A DNA stretch of 64,000 bases from contig NZ_BJVJ01000004.1 in assembly GCF_007989085.1 (NCBI RefSeq), positions 62,001 to 126,000 on the forward strand, read 5' to 3'. Made by a program: the position numbers and the translations under genes. The notes below the pieces were generated by a model that was given only the letters and a program-made list of their open reading frames with translations, was not told where the DNA came from and did not search any database. Shown piece after piece: positions 17,516 to 25,783 of the stretch (position 1 is its first letter; every line of letters starts with the position of its first letter). This DNA comes from Pseudonocardia sulfidoxydans NBRC 16205. Its GTDB lineage: Bacteria; Actinomycetota; Actinomycetes; Mycobacteriales; Pseudonocardiaceae.

Positions 17516-18271
17516 GTGGGCGGAGCCTCGCGCAGCGAGAAGCAGCGCCGGCAGGCGGCCAACCAGCGGCTCGCCGCGGCCGGGATCACCCCGAAACAGA
17601 GCGGACCGTCCGGTGGGACGCGGATCGCGCTGATCGTCGTCGCGGCCGTGGTCGTGGTCGCCGGCGTCATCGGCTACTTCGTGATCCACAACCGGCAGTC
17701 GACGACGCCGAACTACGCGGTCGCCGCCAACGGCACCGTCGTCACCGCGGGCAAGACCGACGCCCCCGTCACCGTCGACGTCTACGAGGACTACCTGTGC
17801 CCCGTCTGCGAGCGGTTCGAGTCCCGCTACGCCGACGACGTCACCGCCGCCCTCAACGACGGCAAGATCAAGGTCAACTACCACTCGACCGCGATCCTCG
17901 ACAGCCTCACCACGCCGCCCGGCTACTCGACGCTCGCCGCCAACGCCGCGCTCTGCGCCGTCCCCGCCGGCATCTGGCCCGCCTACCACAAGGCCCTCTA
18001 CGACCAGCAGCCCGCGGAGAGGAGCGCCGGTCTGACGGCGCAACAGCTCGTCGACATCGGCACCGAGGCCGGCGCGACGAGCCCCGACTGGGCCTCCTGC
18101 GTGACCGGCAACGGCAACGCCGCCGCCATCACCGCCGCCACCAAGGCGGCCATCGCCAACCCGGCGCTGCTCACCAACGGCCAGTTCGGCACCCCGACGA
18201 TCCTCGTCGACGGCAAGAAGATCGACCTCAACGACAGCAAGTGGCTGTCGAACGCGATCGCCGACAAGTGA
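17516..18271 (+). CDS. Membrane-anchored DsbA-like thiol:disulfide oxidoreductase
   Basis: A 251-residue protein: basic cytoplasmic N-terminus, a single membrane anchor (about 36-57) and a thioredoxin-fold DsbA/DsbG domain with CPVC active site (C95, C98) and cis-proline in QFGTPTILVDG. Two more cysteines (in NAALCAVP and DWASCVTG) may form a structural disulfide. It is the last gene of the MauE/DoxX pair. Palindrome copy 3 begins 4 nt after its stop. Confidence 0.9.
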   Translation: MGGASRSEKQRRQAANQRLAAAGITPKQSGPSGGTRIALIVVAAVVVVAGVIGYFVIHNRQSTTPNYAVAANGTVVTAGKTDAPVTVDVYEDYLCPVCERFESRYADDVTAALNDGKIKVNYHSTAILDSLTTPPGYSTLAANAALCAVPAGIWPAYHKALYDQQPAERSAGLTAQQLVDIGTEAGATSPDWASCVTGNGNAAAITAATKAAIANPALLTNGQFGTPTILVDGKKIDLNDSKWLSNAIADK

Positions 18272-18275
18272 CCCT

Positions 18276-18315
18276 GTGAGTGGCGATAGTCGCTGGAGCG
18301 ACTATCGCCACTCAC
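18276..18315. repeat. 40-bp palindrome, copy 3 of the GTGAGTGGCGATAGTCGC repeat
   Basis: Arms identical to copies 1 and 2, centre CGCTGGAGCG with one central mismatch. It separates the DsbA-like gene from the convergent S9 peptidase gene, and the TGA of the peptidase (18314-18312) lies inside its right arm, so the repeat encodes the peptidase stop codon. Confidence 0.9.
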
Positions 18316-20288
18316 GACCGTGCGGGGGCGCGGCCTCCGAGGTGCCTCGCGAACCAGTCGAGGATGATCTCCGCGCGCAGGATGCGATGGCGTGGTGAGC
18401 CGTTGCGGCTCAGGCCGTGGCTCTCCCCGTCGAACCGGTGGTACTCCACCGGCCTGCCCAGCATCCGCAGCGCCACGAACAGCTGGTCGGCCTGGTTGAT
18501 CGGGCACCGCAGGTCGTTCTCCGAGTGCAGGATCAGCACCGGCGTCCGCACGTCCTGCACATAGGTGACCGGCGACATCCGCCGGTACACGTCCGGGCGC
18601 CGCACGTGGTCGACGCCGATCTCGAAGCGGAAGAACCCCGCCACGTCCGACGCCCACTCCAGCGACTCCAGGTTGTTCACCGCCCGCTCGCTGCACGCCG
18701 CCACGAACCGGTCGGTGTGCCCGATCAGCCAGCTCGTCAGGTAGCCGCCGTACGAGCCGCCCAGCACCCCCACCCGGTCCGGGTCCAGGTCCGGATTCGC
18801 CGCCAGGGCCGCGTCCAGCACCGTCAGGACGTCGTCGGCGTCGATCCCGCCCCAGCCCGTCCCCGGCTCCACCTCGGCCTCCGGCGCCCGGATCGCCCGC
18901 GCCCACGCCTGCGTCCCACCCGTCGACCCGTGCGGGTTGCAGTACACGACCGCGTACCCCGCACCCGTCCACATCTGGAACTCGTCGAACCACGACTCGC
19001 CGTACTGCGTCATCGGGCCGCCGTGGATCGACAACAGCACCGGCGCCCGCTCACCCGCGGGCTCCGCAGGACGGACGAGCCACGCGTCGATCTCCCCACC
19101 GCCCGTGGACGGCACCGTGAACCGCTCCGGCTCCCGCGGCGGCACCGCGGCATGGAACACGTCCCCAACCGCCGTCAGGCGCCGCTCGGACCCGTCCGGG
19201 TCCAGCACGAACAGATCGGGTAACGACGTCGCCGTCGTCGCCGTGAACACCAACGTCCCGCCCGCCGCGTCGTACCCCGTCACCCAGCGCCTGCCTCCGA
19301 CGACCGGCGCGCTCGGCCCGCCTGCCGCAGGCACCCGCCTGACGTGGACGCTGCCGTGGTCCTCACACGAGAACAGCAGCCCGTCGTCGTCCCACACCGG
19401 CGACCGGGCGCCCGGCATCGGCAGGCACTGCCGGTCCAGCTCCGCGGTCAGCACACGCTCCTCGCCCGTGGCGACGTCGATCACCACGACCTGGCTGTGC
19501 GAGTGCACCACCCGCGCGTCCTCGGCCAGCGCCGCGATCCGCGTCCCGTCCGGCGACCACGACGGCATCTGGTGCGCGAACGTCCGCCGCGTCACCGCCC
19601 GCGGTTCCGACGCGCCCGCCGGGTCCACGAGATGCACATCGGTCAGGAGCGGGGAGACGTCCCAGTCCTCGTACCGCGCGGCGGTCACCGCGATCGTCGC
19701 GCCGTCGGGCGCCCACGCCGGCCCACCGTGCTCGAACGGCCCGCCCGCCACCACCCGCGGCGCCGCCGACCCGTCGACCGGCACCACGAACACGCTCCGC
19801 GGCCGGTCCACCGTCCAGCCCTCGCCGTCGAGGCGCGTGAACAACCGCTCGATCCGACGGGGCGGGCGTGCCCGCTCGTCCGGCCCGTCCAGGCGTGACG
19901 TCCGCTCCCGCGACGCGAACGCGATCCGCGACCCGTCCGGCGACCACGCCGGCTCCTCGATCGCCTCGTCCCGGGCGCACAACGTCCGCACCTCACCGGG
20001 GCCGTCCACGGGCGCAACGTGCAGCGTCGCCTTCCTGTCGTCGCCGCGGCGGCTCGTGAACGCCAGCCACCGCCCGTCCGGCGACCACACCGGCTGCCCG
20101 TCCCCGTGCTCACCCGCGGAGAACGGGCGCGGCGGCGCCGACCCGTCGGCCGCCGCGATCCACACGGCATTCCGGTAGACGTTGTCGTCGACGTCGACAT
20201 GGGTGACGACGAAGGCGACCGTCCTGCCGTCGGGCGACACCCGGGGGTCGGTCACGAGCGCGATCCTGGCGATGTCGGCGGGCTGCAC
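18312..20288 (-). CDS. S9-family prolyl oligopeptidase / acylaminoacyl-peptidase
   Basis: A 658-residue serine peptidase. The N-terminal two thirds is a seven-bladed propeller with repeated PDG...IAF blades (for example SPDGRTVAFVV, SPDGRWLAFTS, SPDGSRIAFAS). The C-terminal alpha/beta-hydrolase domain has the nucleophile in GGSYGG (Ser512), Asp592 in HSENDLR and His624 in ESHGLS. GTG 20288 is chosen because VQPADIARIALVTDPRVSPDG is the normal beginning; a farther ATG (20357) would run into the tRNA promoter. Probably a cytoplasmic peptide hydrolase. Confidence 0.9.
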   Translation of the reverse strand: MQPADIARIALVTDPRVSPDGRTVAFVVTHVDVDDNVYRNAVWIAAADGSAPPRPFSAGEHGDGQPVWSPDGRWLAFTSRRGDDRKATLHVAPVDGPGEVRTLCARDEAIEEPAWSPDGSRIAFASRERTSRLDGPDERARPPRRIERLFTRLDGEGWTVDRPRSVFVVPVDGSAAPRVVAGGPFEHGGPAWAPDGATIAVTAARYEDWDVSPLLTDVHLVDPAGASEPRAVTRRTFAHQMPSWSPDGTRIAALAEDARVVHSHSQVVVIDVATGEERVLTAELDRQCLPMPGARSPVWDDDGLLFSCEDHGSVHVRRVPAAGGPSAPVVGGRRWVTGYDAAGGTLVFTATTATSLPDLFVLDPDGSERRLTAVGDVFHAAVPPREPERFTVPSTGGGEIDAWLVRPAEPAGERAPVLLSIHGGPMTQYGESWFDEFQMWTGAGYAVVYCNPHGSTGGTQAWARAIRAPEAEVEPGTGWGGIDADDVLTVLDAALAANPDLDPDRVGVLGGSYGGYLTSWLIGHTDRFVAACSERAVNNLESLEWASDVAGFFRFEIGVDHVRRPDVYRRMSPVTYVQDVRTPVLILHSENDLRCPINQADQLFVALRMLGRPVEYHRFDGESHGLSRNGSPRHRILRAEIILDWFARHLGGRAPARS

Positions 20289-20362
20289 CCGCGAACCGTA
20301 GGTGAGGGGTGACCCGGTTGCAGAGGGGTGTTCGGGGCCGTGTACGGTTCTGAACATCGCAA

Positions 20363-20437
<75 letters not shown>

Positions 20438-20514
20438 CTTATGATCAGGCTCGATGAGTCTCCCGACTCTCGGCCCTGCCCTGTTGCGGGGCAGGATGTG
20501 GGGCGAGCGGCCCT

Positions 20515-21678
20515 ACGGTTTTTGCTCACGTCTGGCCACGACCAAAGAGATCCTCGAGCTCGCGGCGTCCCTGCGGGTGCCCGCCGCGCCCGTCGGCAAC
20601 GGGGCCACGATCGCGTCGATGTCGGTGGTCAGCTCGTCCCGGCGGCGTTCCCGCTCCCCCTGCGCGATGAGCGTCTCGTCGTCCAGCCAGTCGAAGCGTT
20701 CGACGAGCACGCAGAAGTCGAGCCACTGCTGGCCGGTGCCGCACTTCGCCGAGGAGGGGATGCTCGTCGAGGCCCCGCGAGGCGGGTTCCTGCAGCCCGC
20801 CACCCCGTACCGCCTGCACGGCAAGGGCGAGCCTCCCGCCGCTCGGACCGCCGCCGGCCCTCGGTGAGCACACCGCCGAGTGGGCCTGGCGGGTCGCCGG
20901 CACCACGGAGCGGGAGCGGGTACCGGGGCCGGGCGGCCGGCTCCCGTTCGACGACCTGCGGGTCGTGGAGATGACGGCGTTCTGGGCGGGACCGTCGGCG
21001 GCGCAGTTCCTCGGGATGCACGGGGCCGCGGTCATCAAGGTCGAGTCACCCGCCCGGCCGGACGGGATGCGTACGCTGAGCCTGCGCCCCGTCGACCAGG
21101 AGGAGTGGTGGGAGTACGGGCCGCTCTTCCACGCGACCAACACCAACAAGCTCGGGCTGGGGCTGCGGCTGGACCGGCCACGCGGGCTCGACCTGCTGGT
21201 CGACCTCCTCGACACCAGCGACGTGCTGATCGAGAACTTCAGCCCGCGGGTGCTCGACTCGTGGGTGCTCGGCCCCGAACTCCTGCACCAGACCAACCCG
21301 GGGCTGATCCTTCCGGATGCCGGCGTTCGGGCTGTCCGGTCCGTGGAGGGATCGGACCGGATTCGCCCAGACGATGGAGCAGACGTCGGGGATGGCGTGG
21401 GTGACCGGCTTCCCGGATGGGTCTCCGCAGGTCCCGAGCTCTACCGGACGGCGGACCCGGACGACGGCCTCGGCGGCCCGCTCGTGGCGATCTCCGTCGA
21501 GACCGACGAGCAGTGGGCCGCGCTGTTCACGGCTCTCGGGAGGTTGGACTGGGCGGAGTCCGCCGAGCTGGCGGACTTCCCCGGCCGGAAGGCGCAGGAG
21601 GACCTGCTCGACGCCCGGCTCGCGGCCTGGTGCGGGGAGCAGACCGTCGCAGAGATCGTCAGGCTGCTGTGGGCGAGC
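20515..21678 (+). pseudogene. Degraded CaiB/BaiF-type CoA-transferase
   Basis: Pieces of a class III CoA-transferase lie in three frames. LATTKEILELAASLRVPAAPVGNG (from about 20534) is an end-of-domain piece; APRGGFLQPATPYRL (near 20775) belongs to a later part; LPFDDLRVVEMTAFWAGPSAAQFLGMHGAAVIKVESPARPDGM (from 20940) is a new domain start that reads to about 21310. It then shifts frame at MPAFGLSGPWRDRTGFAQTMEQTSGMAWV (21317), and again at VAISVETDEQWAALF (near 21487). At least two frameshifts and internal deletions mean no complete enzyme is made. Confidence 0.8.
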
Positions 21679-21894
21679 TCGGCCCACCCACGGTCCTCGT
21701 CGACAACGCCGGCATCACCTGCGACAACCGGCTGTTCAGGATGACCGAGACCGTCTGGGACCCCCGCCGCCATCGCCGTCCAGCGGGTGGGGCAGCCCGA
21801 GGACGTCGCCGCCGCCGTGTCGTTCTTCGTGGACGAGCGGTCGGGGTTCGTGTCGGGACAGGTGCTGTACGTGACGGGCGGCCCCTGGGGGTGA
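21674..21894 (+). pseudogene. Deleted SDR remnant fused to the CoA-transferase remnant
   Basis: PTVLVDNAGITCDNRLFRMTETVWD (from about 21683) is the NAG region of an SDR. It is followed in another frame by AIAVQRVGQPEDVAAAVSFFVDERSGFVSGQVLYVTGGPWG and TGA, the normal C-terminus of a FabG-like SDR. The Rossmann start and the catalytic YxxxK region are gone. It abuts the CoA-transferase remnant without a gap. Confidence 0.75.
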
Positions 21895-21907
21895 CGCCGG
21901 GCAGCGG

Positions 21908-22654
21908 TCACCGCCACTGCGGGGAGTAGCCCGGCCCGATCTCGTCCACCGTGCGGATGAGCAGCTCCCCGGCGTGCCTGGCGTGGCTGATCAGGAGCTC
22001 GCGGGCGGCGGCCCCGTCGCCACGGGTGATGGCGTCGAGGATCATGGCGTGCTCGGCCGCGTCCTTCTCCAGCCGGCGGACGTCGTTGCCCAGCGCTATC
22101 CAGGTGAGGTTGCGGGGCACCTTGCGGTGCAGGCCCTCGACGACCTCGGCCAGATGCCGGTTGCCGCTGGCCTCGATGATGACCATGTGGAACCGCGTGT
22201 TCGCCTCGTACCAGCGACGCTGGACCTCCGCGGTGCCGAGCGTCCTGGTCCTGAGGTCCTCGACGACCTGGCGGAACAGGCGCGCCGCCGCCGCCAGCCG
22301 CTCGAGCTGCTCCGACGTGATGAAGGCGGCGGTCGCCGCTCCCGCGTACCCCTGGAGCACGCCGTGCAGCTCGTAGACCTCGATGATGTCCCGGGTGGAC
22401 GGCAGCCGGACCCGGGCGCCGCGGTTTGCGATCACCTCGACCGCGCCCATGGCCTGGAGCCGGCGCAGCGCCTCACGGACGGGTGTGCGGCTGACGCCCA
22501 GCTGCTCGGCCAGGTGCGCTTGCCGAAGCCACGTCCCGGCGGTGATCTCGCCGGCGTTGATGCGCTCCTGGAGCTGCTCGACCAGCCACCCGACCAGGTC
22601 GAGGTCCTGGCTCCGCGGCCTGGCCTCCGCCGCGGTCGCCTCGCCCATCATCAC
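21908..22654 (-). CDS. GntR-family regulator with FCD domain, paralogue A
   Basis: A 248-residue FadR-subfamily regulator: winged helix (residues about 20-85, with RTPVREALRRLQAMGAVEV as recognition region) and a helical FCD ligand-binding domain with metal-type histidines (RFHMVIIEASGNRHL, later AEHAMILDAI, SHARHAG). It is strikingly similar to the GntR at 44325-45089, sharing long identical blocks around residues 78-100 and 185-210. A promoter (TTGACC, 17 bp, CATATT) lies upstream. Likely targets are the catabolic operons carrying GGATCC-centred palindromes. Confidence 0.9.
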   Translation of the reverse strand: MMMGEATAAEARPRSQDLDLVGWLVEQLQERINAGEITAGTWLRQAHLAEQLGVSRTPVREALRRLQAMGAVEVIANRGARVRLPSTRDIIEVYELHGVLQGYAGAATAAFITSEQLERLAAAARLFRQVVEDLRTRTLGTAEVQRRWYEANTRFHMVIIEASGNRHLAEVVEGLHRKVPRNLTWIALGNDVRRLEKDAAEHAMILDAITRGDGAAARELLISHARHAGELLIRTVDEIGPGYSPQWR

Positions 22655-22690
22655 CCCGGTCCGCGTCAGTCAAATTCGAACAGCCTTTGA

Positions 22691-22719
22691 AATATGGCAT
22701 GCGGTAACCCGGGGGTCAA
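22691..22719 (-). promoter_or_regulatory. Promoter of GntR paralogue A
   Basis: On the minus strand TTGACC (22719-22714) and CATATT (22696-22691) are 17 bp apart, about 37 bp upstream of the start codon. The surrounding AT-rich patch contrasts with the flanking DNA. No GGATCC palindrome is present here. Confidence 0.6.
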
Positions 22720-22769
22720 GCGCACCGCGGGCGAGGAACGACGGATCGCCGCCGGCGGATGCCCGCCCG

Positions 22770-23077
22770 TCAGGCTTCCCCACCCGCAGGACCGCAGTCG
22801 TAGCTCTGCCTGCCGACGCTCGCAGCACCGCCGGGGCTGCTGAGCCGGGCGACGAACTCGGTCGCGCCGCGGCGAAGGGCGCAATGGCAGCCGGGAGGTC
22901 GTCCACGTAGTAGATCGCCTCGACCGGGCAGACCGGCTCGCACGCTCCACGGTCGACACACTCGTCGGCGTTGATGTACATCCGGCTCGCCCCCTCGTAG
23001 ATGCAGCCGATGGGGCACTCGTCGACGCAGGCGCGGTCGAGGACGTCGGTTCAGGCCTCGGTCACCACATAGGTCAT
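22770..23077 (-). pseudogene. 7Fe/FdxA-type ferredoxin pseudogene
   Basis: The frame opens MTYVVTEA, then TGA at codon 9 (23053-23051), exactly where the family has its first cluster cysteine. It continues TDVLDRACVDECPIGCIYEG and INADECVDRGACEPVCPVEA. The second CxxCxxC has lost its middle cysteine (CVDRGAC instead of CVDCGAC), and the C-terminus resumes in another frame (ATEFVARLSSPGGAA). Three independent lesions show it is dead. It lies directly downstream of moeA. Confidence 0.85.
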
Positions 23078-23091
23078 GGCAGGCGGGTGGG

Positions 23092-24273
23092 TCAGAGGGC
23101 CAGGATCGTCGTGCCCCCGGGCTCCGCGTCGACGACGGCGAGGACGTCGGCGCGCGCCACGCCGCGCAGATCGGAGGGCTGGTGCCCGGGGACCACCGCC
23201 AGCCGGTCACCGTCCCACGCGGCGGGGACGAGCAGGGTGTGGCCCGCCACCGCCTGCGGTGTCCCGGACACCGGCACCCGCCGCAGGGGCGGGAGCGGGC
23301 GTCCGGCGAGCCCGGCGAGCAGCGGTGCGAGCAGGGTGTGCACGGCGACGATCGCCGCGTACGGGTTTCCGGGCAGCCCGATGAGCCAGCGGCCGGGAGT
23401 CAGGGCGGCGAGCAGCTGGGGATGCCCCGGCCGGCAGGCGACGCCGTCGACCACCGTGCGCGCGCCGACCTGTCGCAGCAGGCGGTGCAGGTGGTCGGTC
23501 ACGCCCACGGAGGTTGATCCGGTCACGAGGACGATCTCGGTCGTTGCGCCGCCGCGGACGGCGTCCGCCAGCCCGTCGATCGAGTCCCGGACGTGCGCGG
23601 CCTCGACGAGCTCGCCACCCAGGGCCGCGACCAGCGGCGGCAGCGTGGGGCCGAGGGCGTCGCGTACCCGGCCGGCTCCGCCCGGTCCGGCCGTGACGAG
23701 CTCGTCGCCCGTCACGAGCAGCCGGACCCGTGGTCGCGGGCGGACCGTGAGCCGGTCATGGCCCGCGGCTGCGGCCAGCCCGAGCATCGCTGGCCGGACC
23801 GACGAGCCCGCGGCGGCGAGGATCTCGCCCGCCGGCGAGTTCTCGCCCGTCCGGCGGATGTGCCGGCCGGGGGCCGGCATGGCGCCGTCGGCACCCGCGA
23901 CCTCGTCGCTGCGCCGGACGGTGTCCTCGACCGGGAGCACGGCCAGCGCTCCCGCGGGCACCGGGGCACCGGTGGAGATGGCCACCGCCTCGCCGGCCCG
24001 CAGGCTCCCGGCCCGGACCTCGCCCACCACCGTCCACGGGCCCTCGCCGGCCACGGCGTAGCCGTCCATCGCCGCGGTGTCGAACGCAGGTTGCGGGACC
24101 AGCCCGACCAGGTCCTCGGCCAGGACGAGCCCGGCCGCATCGGCCAGCTCGACCGGTCGTCCGGGCAGGGGCCGGCCCTCGGCGTGGGCCCGTCGGCGGG
24201 CGGAGTGCCAGTCCACCGTCCGCCCGGATCGGGTGGCTCGGGCGTGCTGTTCGTGGGCTCGCGTGGTGGACAT
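23092..24273 (-). CDS. moeA: Molybdopterin molybdenumtransferase MoeA
   Basis: A 393-residue MoeA. Recognisable blocks are PAFDTAAMDGYAV (substrate loop), AVAISTGAPVPAGA, LLVTGDELV, and the domain III block LIGLPGNPYAAIV. Unusually the mocoprotein core motif reads VLVTGSTSVGVTDHL where most MoeA proteins have TGG(T/V)SVG, and the GLPGNP loop is intact. MoeA inserts molybdenum into adenylylated molybdopterin. It is the only cofactor gene in the window and may support the molybdoenzyme at 30993. Confidence 0.88.
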   Translation of the reverse strand: MSTTRAHEQHARATRSGRTVDWHSARRRAHAEGRPLPGRPVELADAAGLVLAEDLVGLVPQPAFDTAAMDGYAVAGEGPWTVVGEVRAGSLRAGEAVAISTGAPVPAGALAVLPVEDTVRRSDEVAGADGAMPAPGRHIRRTGENSPAGEILAAAGSSVRPAMLGLAAAAGHDRLTVRPRPRVRLLVTGDELVTAGPGGAGRVRDALGPTLPPLVAALGGELVEAAHVRDSIDGLADAVRGGATTEIVLVTGSTSVGVTDHLHRLLRQVGARTVVDGVACRPGHPQLLAALTPGRWLIGLPGNPYAAIVAVHTLLAPLLAGLAGRPLPPLRRVPVSGTPQAVAGHTLLVPAAWDGDRLAVVPGHQPSDLRGVARADVLAVVDAEPGGTTILAL

Positions 24274-24309
24274 CGGGGGTCCTTCCGTGCCGGAGGTCGG
24301 GCGGACGTC

Positions 24310-24819
24310 CTAAGGGCTGCCCCAGCGGTCGCGGAAGATCACCTCGGAGACCGGCTTGCGCGCCACCGGGCCGTAGCGCCCCTCGGGGTACCCAACCGGG
24401 ACGACCGCGCCGATCTCGACGGCGTCGGGTATCCCGAAGTGCTCCCGGACCGCCGGTTCGTCCCACAGGTGGGCCACTGCTGTGCAGTTCGTGCGCTCGG
24501 AGAACTTCTCCGCCACGCCCTCGGCGTCCAGCAGGGGCGTGCGCCCGGCTGCCCGGGTCCATGCCTCGGACCGCTCCTTGGGAAGGTCGGCGACCGCGAC
24601 GTCCGCGCCGAGACCGGCCAGCCGGTTGACGCACGCCTGGTCGAGGTTGACTCCCGCGCCGCCGGTCACGACGGCCTTCTTGCCGCTGAGGTCCATCAGG
24701 TCGGTGACGCGCTTGTCGATGCTGTCGAGGGGAGTGCGCTCCTCGTCCCACCAGTAGGCGGGGTCGGTGCCCTCGTCGACGTTCTTCTGGAGCACGTTCA
24801 ACAGGAAGTTCTCGCGCAT
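24310..24819 (-). pseudogene. SDR N-terminus fused to nitroreductase C-terminus (chimeric open frame)
   Basis: A 169-codon open frame made of two unrelated halves. Residues 1-85 are the start of an SDR with a roughly 45-residue leader and a Rossmann motif altered to TGGAGVNLDQA. Residues about 115-169 (DEPAVREHFGIPDAVEIGAVVP, GYPEGRYGPVARKPV, DRWG) are the C-terminus of a nitroreductase-family flavoprotein. Neither half has its catalytic part, so it is best read as a deletion fusion, though it is still open and has a good promoter. Confidence 0.65.
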
Positions 24820-24891
24820 TCCGGCCTCCGTTGGCGAAGTGGCGTCCGCAGCGAGTGTGCGGAGCCCCGGGCGAGGCGGATGACGCGGTGG

Positions 24892-24934
24892 ACGATACTC
24901 ATTTGAGGACAATGAGGTCAATTTAGGATCCTAA
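24892..24934 (-). promoter_or_regulatory. Promoter with upstream GGATCC palindrome (site A)
   Basis: Minus-strand -35 TTGACC (24921-24916) and -10 TATCGT (24897-24892) are 18 bp apart. The perfect 12-bp palindrome TTAGGATCCTAA (24923-24934) begins 1 bp upstream of the -35. It drives the chimeric SDR/nitroreductase frame and presumably once drove an intact gene. Confidence 0.6.
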
Positions 24935-24946
24935 GTCGCCGAAAAA

Positions 24947-25317
24947 TTGGCGGGCGTGCAGCAGGTCGTCCACATCTCGACCTGGACGTCCCGCAGCCCT
25001 TCGTCGCGGTCTCCGACATCGCCGCCGCCGCGGCGGCCGCCTTCGCGGACCCGGCGTACTTCCACACCGTCGAGCTGGAGCTCGCGGGAGAGGTCCGCTC
25101 CCTCCGCGACGTGGCGGAGATCCTCTCGGCAGCGTGGGGCAGGACGATCACGCTCTCGGCCCCGCCGGCGACCACCGACGACGGGCTCCCGGCCCCGTTC
25201 GTCGTCTCCCAGACCTATCTCAGCGCCCGGCCCGCCCCGGCACGCCCGGAGTACGCGAAGGCCTTCGGCCTGCCGGTCACGACGGTCGAGGTGTGGGCGC
25301 GCGTCACGAGGCCGTAG
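24947..25317 (+). pseudogene. NmrA-like NAD(P)-binding protein remnant
   Basis: LAGVQQVVHIST in one frame and then LDVPQPFVAVSDIAAAAAAAFADPAYFHTVELELAGEVRSLRDVAEILS in another, ending VEVWARVTRP and TAG, match the middle and C-terminal parts of NmrA/SDR-like isoflavone-reductase-type proteins. The Rossmann start is missing and a deletion or frameshift lies near 24985. Confidence 0.65.
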
Positions 25318-25372
25318 CCGCGGGCCGGCGTGGCCGGACGGGTGGGCTCGTCGGGCCACGCCGTGACCCCCG

Positions 25373-25783
25373 CTACGGAGCTCCGCGGACGGACAGCAGC
25401 GTGGCGATCCGCCAGCCGGTGTCGTCCGGGCGGACGAGGGTGTAGAGGACGTCGAACTCCTGGTAAGCCGATCCGGCCCGGTCGTGGCGTGTCCCCCGCG
25501 CCCGGGCCAGCGCGGCGGTCCGGTCGAGCACGGTGACCTCCAGGGACGCCATCCGGGAGCTCCCATAACCGCCGGCACGCAACCTCTCGAAGGTGGTTTC
25601 GAGCATCTGCCGGACGTCGTCGGACGTGGGGAGGACCGCGGGCCGCCCGTCCGCCAGGCGGAGCAGCGGCGCGGTGAAGTGCTCGGCGGTGGCTGCCGCG
25701 TCGCCGCGCTGGAAGCACGCGAAGTAGTCCGCGTACGCGGCACGGACCGCCTGCTCGACGGGGGTCGGGTCCGGCAGGCTCAC
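25373..25783 (-). CDS. SnoaL/NTF2-like protein
   Basis: A 136-residue protein with the NTF2-like cone pattern: AVRAAYADYFACFQRGDAAATAEHFTAPLL helices then beta strands ending TGWRIATLLSVRG. Such proteins are isomerases, dehydratases or ligand-binding accessory proteins. Its ATG overlaps the TGA of the monooxygenase gene (ATGA, 25780-25783), so it is made together with that enzyme. No catalytic residues can be assigned with confidence. Confidence 0.8.
   Translation of the reverse strand: MSLPDPTPVEQAVRAAYADYFACFQRGDAAATAEHFTAPLLRLADGRPAVLPTSDDVRQMLETTFERLRAGGYGSSRMASLEVTVLDRTAALARARGTRHDRAGSAYQEFDVLYTLVRPDDTGWRIATLLSVRGAP

Noticed and set aside
23051..23053. TGA at a ferredoxin cysteine position as possible selenocysteine
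   Set aside because: The same gene has a Cys-to-Arg change and a C-terminal frameshift, and no SECIS-like hairpin was evident, so ordinary decay explains the stop.
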